Positions 7,393 through 9,920 of a DNA stretch of 9,920 nt are shown piece after piece; positions within the stretch are counted from its first letter, which is position 1, and each line of letters starts with the position of its first letter. The position numbers and the translations under genes were made by a program. The notes under the pieces are model-generated. The model was not told the DNA's origin and ran no database searches. It saw nothing but the letters and a program-made list of their open reading frames with translations. This stretch comes from Caryophanales bacterium UBA2753 (GTDB lineage Bacteria > Bacillota_I > Bacilli_A > RFN20 > CAG-826). The stretch covers positions 1 to 9,920 of the forward strand of contig DEJH01000081.1 of the NCBI GenBank assembly GCA_002353275.1, written 5' to 3'.

Positions 7393-8011
7393 AAGACAAT
7401 TCTTATCAATTAGACAAAAGATATATCTTCCTTTTAAAAGGTTTTTCGATATTCTTTTGTCTTTGTTAACAATCATTGTCTTTTCACCTTTATATATTAT
7501 TCTTGCAATATTAGTGAAATGTTCGTCTAAAGGACCTGTCTTCTTTAAACAAGAAAGAATTGGAAAATATAAGAAACATTTTAAGATTCTTAAATTTAGA
7601 ACAATGAGAATTGACACACCTAAAGATGTACCAACTCATTTATTAGAAAATCCAGAAATATATATTACTGGTATTGGTAGATTTTTAAGAAAAACATCAT
7701 TAGATGAAATACCTCAAGCATTTAATATATTTGCTGGACAGATGTCGATAGTGGGTCCTCGACCAGCTTTGTATAACCAAGATGATTTAGTTGCTGAAAG
7801 AGACAAATATCACGCGAACGACGTTGTTCCAGGCTTATCTGGTTGGGCTCAATGTAATGGAAGAGACACTTTACCAATACCTGAAAAAGCAAAACTTGAT
7901 GGAGAATATGTTAAAAGATTTAATATTTGGTTTGATATTAGAATTATTTTTAAAACATTCTTCCAAGCATTTAGAGGCAAGGACGAAGTGGAAGGAATGA
8001 ATCGACATTAA
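7382..8011 (+). CDS. Phosphoglycosyl transferase, PglC/WcaJ-type sugar transferase
   Basis: The 209-residue protein belongs to the bacterial sugar transferase family that moves a phosphosugar from a UDP-sugar to undecaprenyl phosphate at the inner membrane face. A hydrophobic segment at 22-45 contains the Ser-Pro break (S35-P36) of the re-entrant helix typical of single-domain forms. FKILKFRTM (67-75), the catalytic Asp-Glu in TSLDEIPQ (D108, E109), MSIVGPRP (121-128) and PGLSGWAQCNGRD (150-162) are all present; the Cys in the last motif usually reads Val. The gene overlaps the dehydratase gene by 11 bp. An in-frame TAG at 7373-7375 pins the start to 7382. Its ribosome site is weak (AAGAG, 7366-7370), so translation probably depends on the upstream gene. 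Its likely substrate is the UDP-sugar made by that enzyme's pathway, as for PglF/PglC. No sugar aminotransferase or acetyltransferase is in view. Confidence 0.93.
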   Translation: MANKRQFLSIRQKIYLPFKRFFDILLSLLTIIVFSPLYIILAILVKCSSKGPVFFKQERIGKYKKHFKILKFRTMRIDTPKDVPTHLLENPEIYITGIGRFLRKTSLDEIPQAFNIFAGQMSIVGPRPALYNQDDLVAERDKYHANDVVPGLSGWAQCNGRDTLPIPEKAKLDGEYVKRFNIWFDIRIIFKTFFQAFRGKDEVEGMNRH

Positions 8012-8021
8012 ATATAAAAAG

Positions 8022-8057
8022 ATTTGTCAATTATCTTTCATTTATCATCTGGCAAAT
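8022..8057. repeat. Small inverted repeat between the sugar transferase and ATP-grasp genes
   Basis: ATTTGTC (8022-8028) pairs with GGCAAAT (8051-8057): seven pairs, one G-T, with a 22-base loop. No T-run follows, so it is not a convincing terminator. TTGTCA at 8024-8029 resembles a -35 box, but no -10 box sits at proper spacing. This 63-bp gap is the only real break within the cluster. Confidence 0.2.
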
Positions 8058-8074
8058 ACTATTAAGGAGGGGAC

Positions 8075-8947
8075 ATGATACTAAAGTTTATAAAGAGAAA
8101 AATTTTACAACTGATGCCATCATTTTTAGTTATAAAAAAAGAGTATAAAGACACTTTTGGCAGAGATTTAAATTTGAAGAATCCTTCAACATTTAATGAA
8201 AAGATACAGTGGTTGAAGTTATACGATAGAAAAAAGGAATATACACAATTTGTTGACAAGGTACTAGTTAGATCTTTTGTTGAACAAACAATCGGATCTG
8301 AATATCTTATTCCAATTATCGGAGTTTTTAAAAATTTTAATGAGATAAATTTTGAGTCGTTACCAAATCGATTTGTTATTAAAACCAACAATAGTTCTGG
8401 AGGCGTTATTGTGTGTTTAGATAAAAACTCTTTTGATATTGAAAACGCAAGAAGAACCATTAACAAAAAGCTTTCTGAAAATTTTTACATAAACACAAGA
8501 GAATATCCTTACAAACATATCAAACCAAGAATTATTATTGAAGAATTTATTGGAGAAAACGAGAAAAACCCGATTGATTATAAAATACTATCCTTTAATG
8601 GTGTTCCCGACAACGTAATGGTTTGTATTGAGAGAGAAACAGGCCATCCAAAATTTTATTTTTTTGATTTGGAGTGGAATTTATTAAGATACAATAAACA
8701 AGGGAGAGACGTCAAAGTTAATGTTGATATCCCAAAACCCAAAAATTTTAGTAAAATGTTGGAGATTGCTGAAAAGTTATCAAAAGATATACCATTATTA
8801 AGAATAGATTTATATAACATCAATGGCAAAATATATTTTGGAGAGATGACATTTTATCCAGATAGTGGATTGGATAAAAATTTATTACCTGAATACGATC
8901 GATTGTTAGGGGCAAAGATAATGCTTCCAAAGGAGAAAATAAGATGA
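8075..8947 (+). CDS. TupA-like ATP-grasp ligase
   Basis: This 290-residue protein matches the TupA-like ATP-grasp family, named after a protein for teichuronopeptide synthesis in an alkaliphilic Bacillus and common in surface-polysaccharide loci. ATP-grasp enzymes activate a carboxylate with ATP and join it to an amine. Visible family blocks are PSTFNEKIQWLKLYDR (37-52), a DK-V pattern near 61-65, FVIKTNNSSGG (100-110, the nucleotide-binding strand and loop), PRIIIEEFI (151-159), DYKILSFNG (168-176), RIDLY (243-247) and GEMTFYPDSG (256-265, with metal-binding Glu). The length is typical. The start has a strong AAGGAGG at 8064-8070 and is bounded by in-frame TAA at 8063-8065. It overlaps the next gene by 4 bp (ATGA). 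Substrate unknown; ligation of an amino acid or opine to a uronic-acid sugar is inferred from context. Confidence 0.88.
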   Translation: MILKFIKRKILQLMPSFLVIKKEYKDTFGRDLNLKNPSTFNEKIQWLKLYDRKKEYTQFVDKVLVRSFVEQTIGSEYLIPIIGVFKNFNEINFESLPNRFVIKTNNSSGGVIVCLDKNSFDIENARRTINKKLSENFYINTREYPYKHIKPRIIIEEFIGENEKNPIDYKILSFNGVPDNVMVCIERETGHPKFYFFDLEWNLLRYNKQGRDVKVNVDIPKPKNFSKMLEIAEKLSKDIPLLRIDLYNINGKIYFGEMTFYPDSGLDKNLLPEYDRLLGAKIMLPKEKIR

Positions 8948-9903
8948 AGACAATTGGCTTTCCTATAAGTCACAAAGAAAATGAAAAGAGGAGAGTTATT
9001 ATTCCGTCAGACATTATCAAAATGAAACACCCTGAACGTTTATATTTTGAAAAAGGATACGGAAAAGTTCTTGGTGTTGATGATTGTGAATACACTTCCT
9101 CTGGAGCAAATGTAGTTGAAAGGGAAGATACTCTAAAATGTGACGTTATTTGTGATCCTAAAATCGGGGATGCTGAATATTTATCCTTGCTAAATGAGCA
9201 CCAATCAATATTCGGTTGGATTCATGCTACAAAAAACAGAGAACTAACTGATTTACTGTTAAAAAAAGGGGTCAAATGTTTTGCATGGGAAAATATGTTT
9301 TATAAAGGAAGACATATTTTTTGGCAAAATAATGAATTAGCAGGAGAGGCGGCTGTTATTCATGCTCTTCAGTGTGCTGGTGAATTGCCTTATGGATTGT
9401 CTGCATGCGTAATCGGAAACGGCAACACAGCGAGAGGAGCTATTAAAGTTTTAAATTCATTAGGAGCTACTGTTGTTCAGTATAATAGAAAACAGGAGAG
9501 TCTTTTGATTGATGAATTAGGTTTATATGACATTGTTGTTAATTGTGTGCTTTGGGACATAAAAAGAAAAGATCACATCATTAATGAAAAAGATCTAAAC
9601 AAAATGAAAACTGGTTCAATCATTATTGATGTTAGTTGTGACAACCATGGTGCCATTGAAACAAGCGTAGCAACATCAATTGAGAATCCAACATACTATA
9701 AGGAAGGGATACTTCATTATGTTGTAGATCATACTCCTTCTTTGTTCTACAAGACTTTTACAAAGAACAATTCAAAAATAATATATCCTTTTCTTGATGA
9801 GCTAATTACCGATAATTATTCCGAAACATTAAAAGACAGTTTAATAATTGATAGCGGGGAAATAATAGATAAGGAAATAAAAATATATCAAGGAAGAGAA
9901 TAA
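8944..9903 (+). CDS. ceo: N5-(carboxyethyl)ornithine synthase-like opine dehydrogenase
   Basis: The 319-residue protein resembles lactococcal N5-(L-1-carboxyethyl)-L-ornithine synthase, which reductively condenses pyruvate with the side-chain amine of ornithine (or lysine) using NADPH. It belongs to the alanine dehydrogenase/transhydrogenase superfamily. Visible features are the N-terminal KENEKRR (11-17), ICDPKIGD (69-76), FGWIHA (90-95), NNELAGEAAVIHA (129-141), the nucleotide loop GNGNTARG (158-165), VVNCVLWD (198-205), RKDHII (208-213) and VDHTPSLFYKT (261-271). The length is close to the about 313 residues I recall for the lactococcal enzyme, and the protein looks complete. The gene begins in the ATGA overlap with the ATP-grasp gene, with AAAGGAG at 8929-8935, so the two are translationally coupled. 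That coupling suggests its product is a substrate of the ligase. The family is well supported; substrate specificity could differ. Confidence 0.88.
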   Translation: MKTIGFPISHKENEKRRVIIPSDIIKMKHPERLYFEKGYGKVLGVDDCEYTSSGANVVEREDTLKCDVICDPKIGDAEYLSLLNEHQSIFGWIHATKNRELTDLLLKKGVKCFAWENMFYKGRHIFWQNNELAGEAAVIHALQCAGELPYGLSACVIGNGNTARGAIKVLNSLGATVVQYNRKQESLLIDELGLYDIVVNCVLWDIKRKDHIINEKDLNKMKTGSIIIDVSCDNHGAIETSVATSIENPTYYKEGILHYVVDHTPSLFYKTFTKNNSKIIYPFLDELITDNYSETLKDSLIIDSGEIIDKEIKIYQGRE

Positions 9904-9920
9904 TTAACTATTAGAAATCA

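Overview
The window comes from an AT-rich, low-GC Gram-positive-type bacterium. Strong Shine-Dalgarno sequences (GGAGG, AAGGAGG), TTA/AAA-rich codon use, and TGG for tryptophan with TGA as a true stop (8945-8947) fit Bacillota, perhaps an uncultured gut Bacilli/Erysipelotrichia- or Mollicutes-related lineage using the standard code. That placement is inference from composition and gene families. All eight recognised genes lie on the + strand.

Region 1 (1-240) has no gene. It starts with a 15-bp direct repeat at 33-bp spacing that resembles a transposon end. A candidate promoter and operator for the next operon follow. Region 2 (241-1693) is a complete AbiE-type toxin-antitoxin pair: an AbiEi-like winged-helix repressor/antitoxin overlapping by 8 bp an AbiEii-like nucleotidyltransferase toxin.

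Region 3 (1807-5456) is the most unusual part. A 686-residue protein carries four predicted membrane segments in front of a McrB-like AAA+ domain. It is followed by a 511-residue protein with features of the DUF2357/McrC family, but I see no nuclease signature in it, and it ends in a zinc ribbon. I infer a two-protein, membrane-anchored relative of McrBC. Its function is unknown: it could be defence or a cellular role.

Region 4 (5521-9903) is the start of a surface-polysaccharide locus. It holds a FlaA1/CapD/PglF-type membrane UDP-sugar 4,6-dehydratase, an overlapping PglC/WcaJ-type phosphoglycosyl transferase, a TupA-like ATP-grasp ligase, and an N5-(carboxyethyl)ornithine synthase-like opine dehydrogenase translationally coupled to the ligase. 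The first two genes can make a modified UDP-sugar and load it onto the lipid carrier. The last two suggest, by inference, that an opine-type amino acid is made and ligated onto the glycan. The locus probably continues past the right edge.
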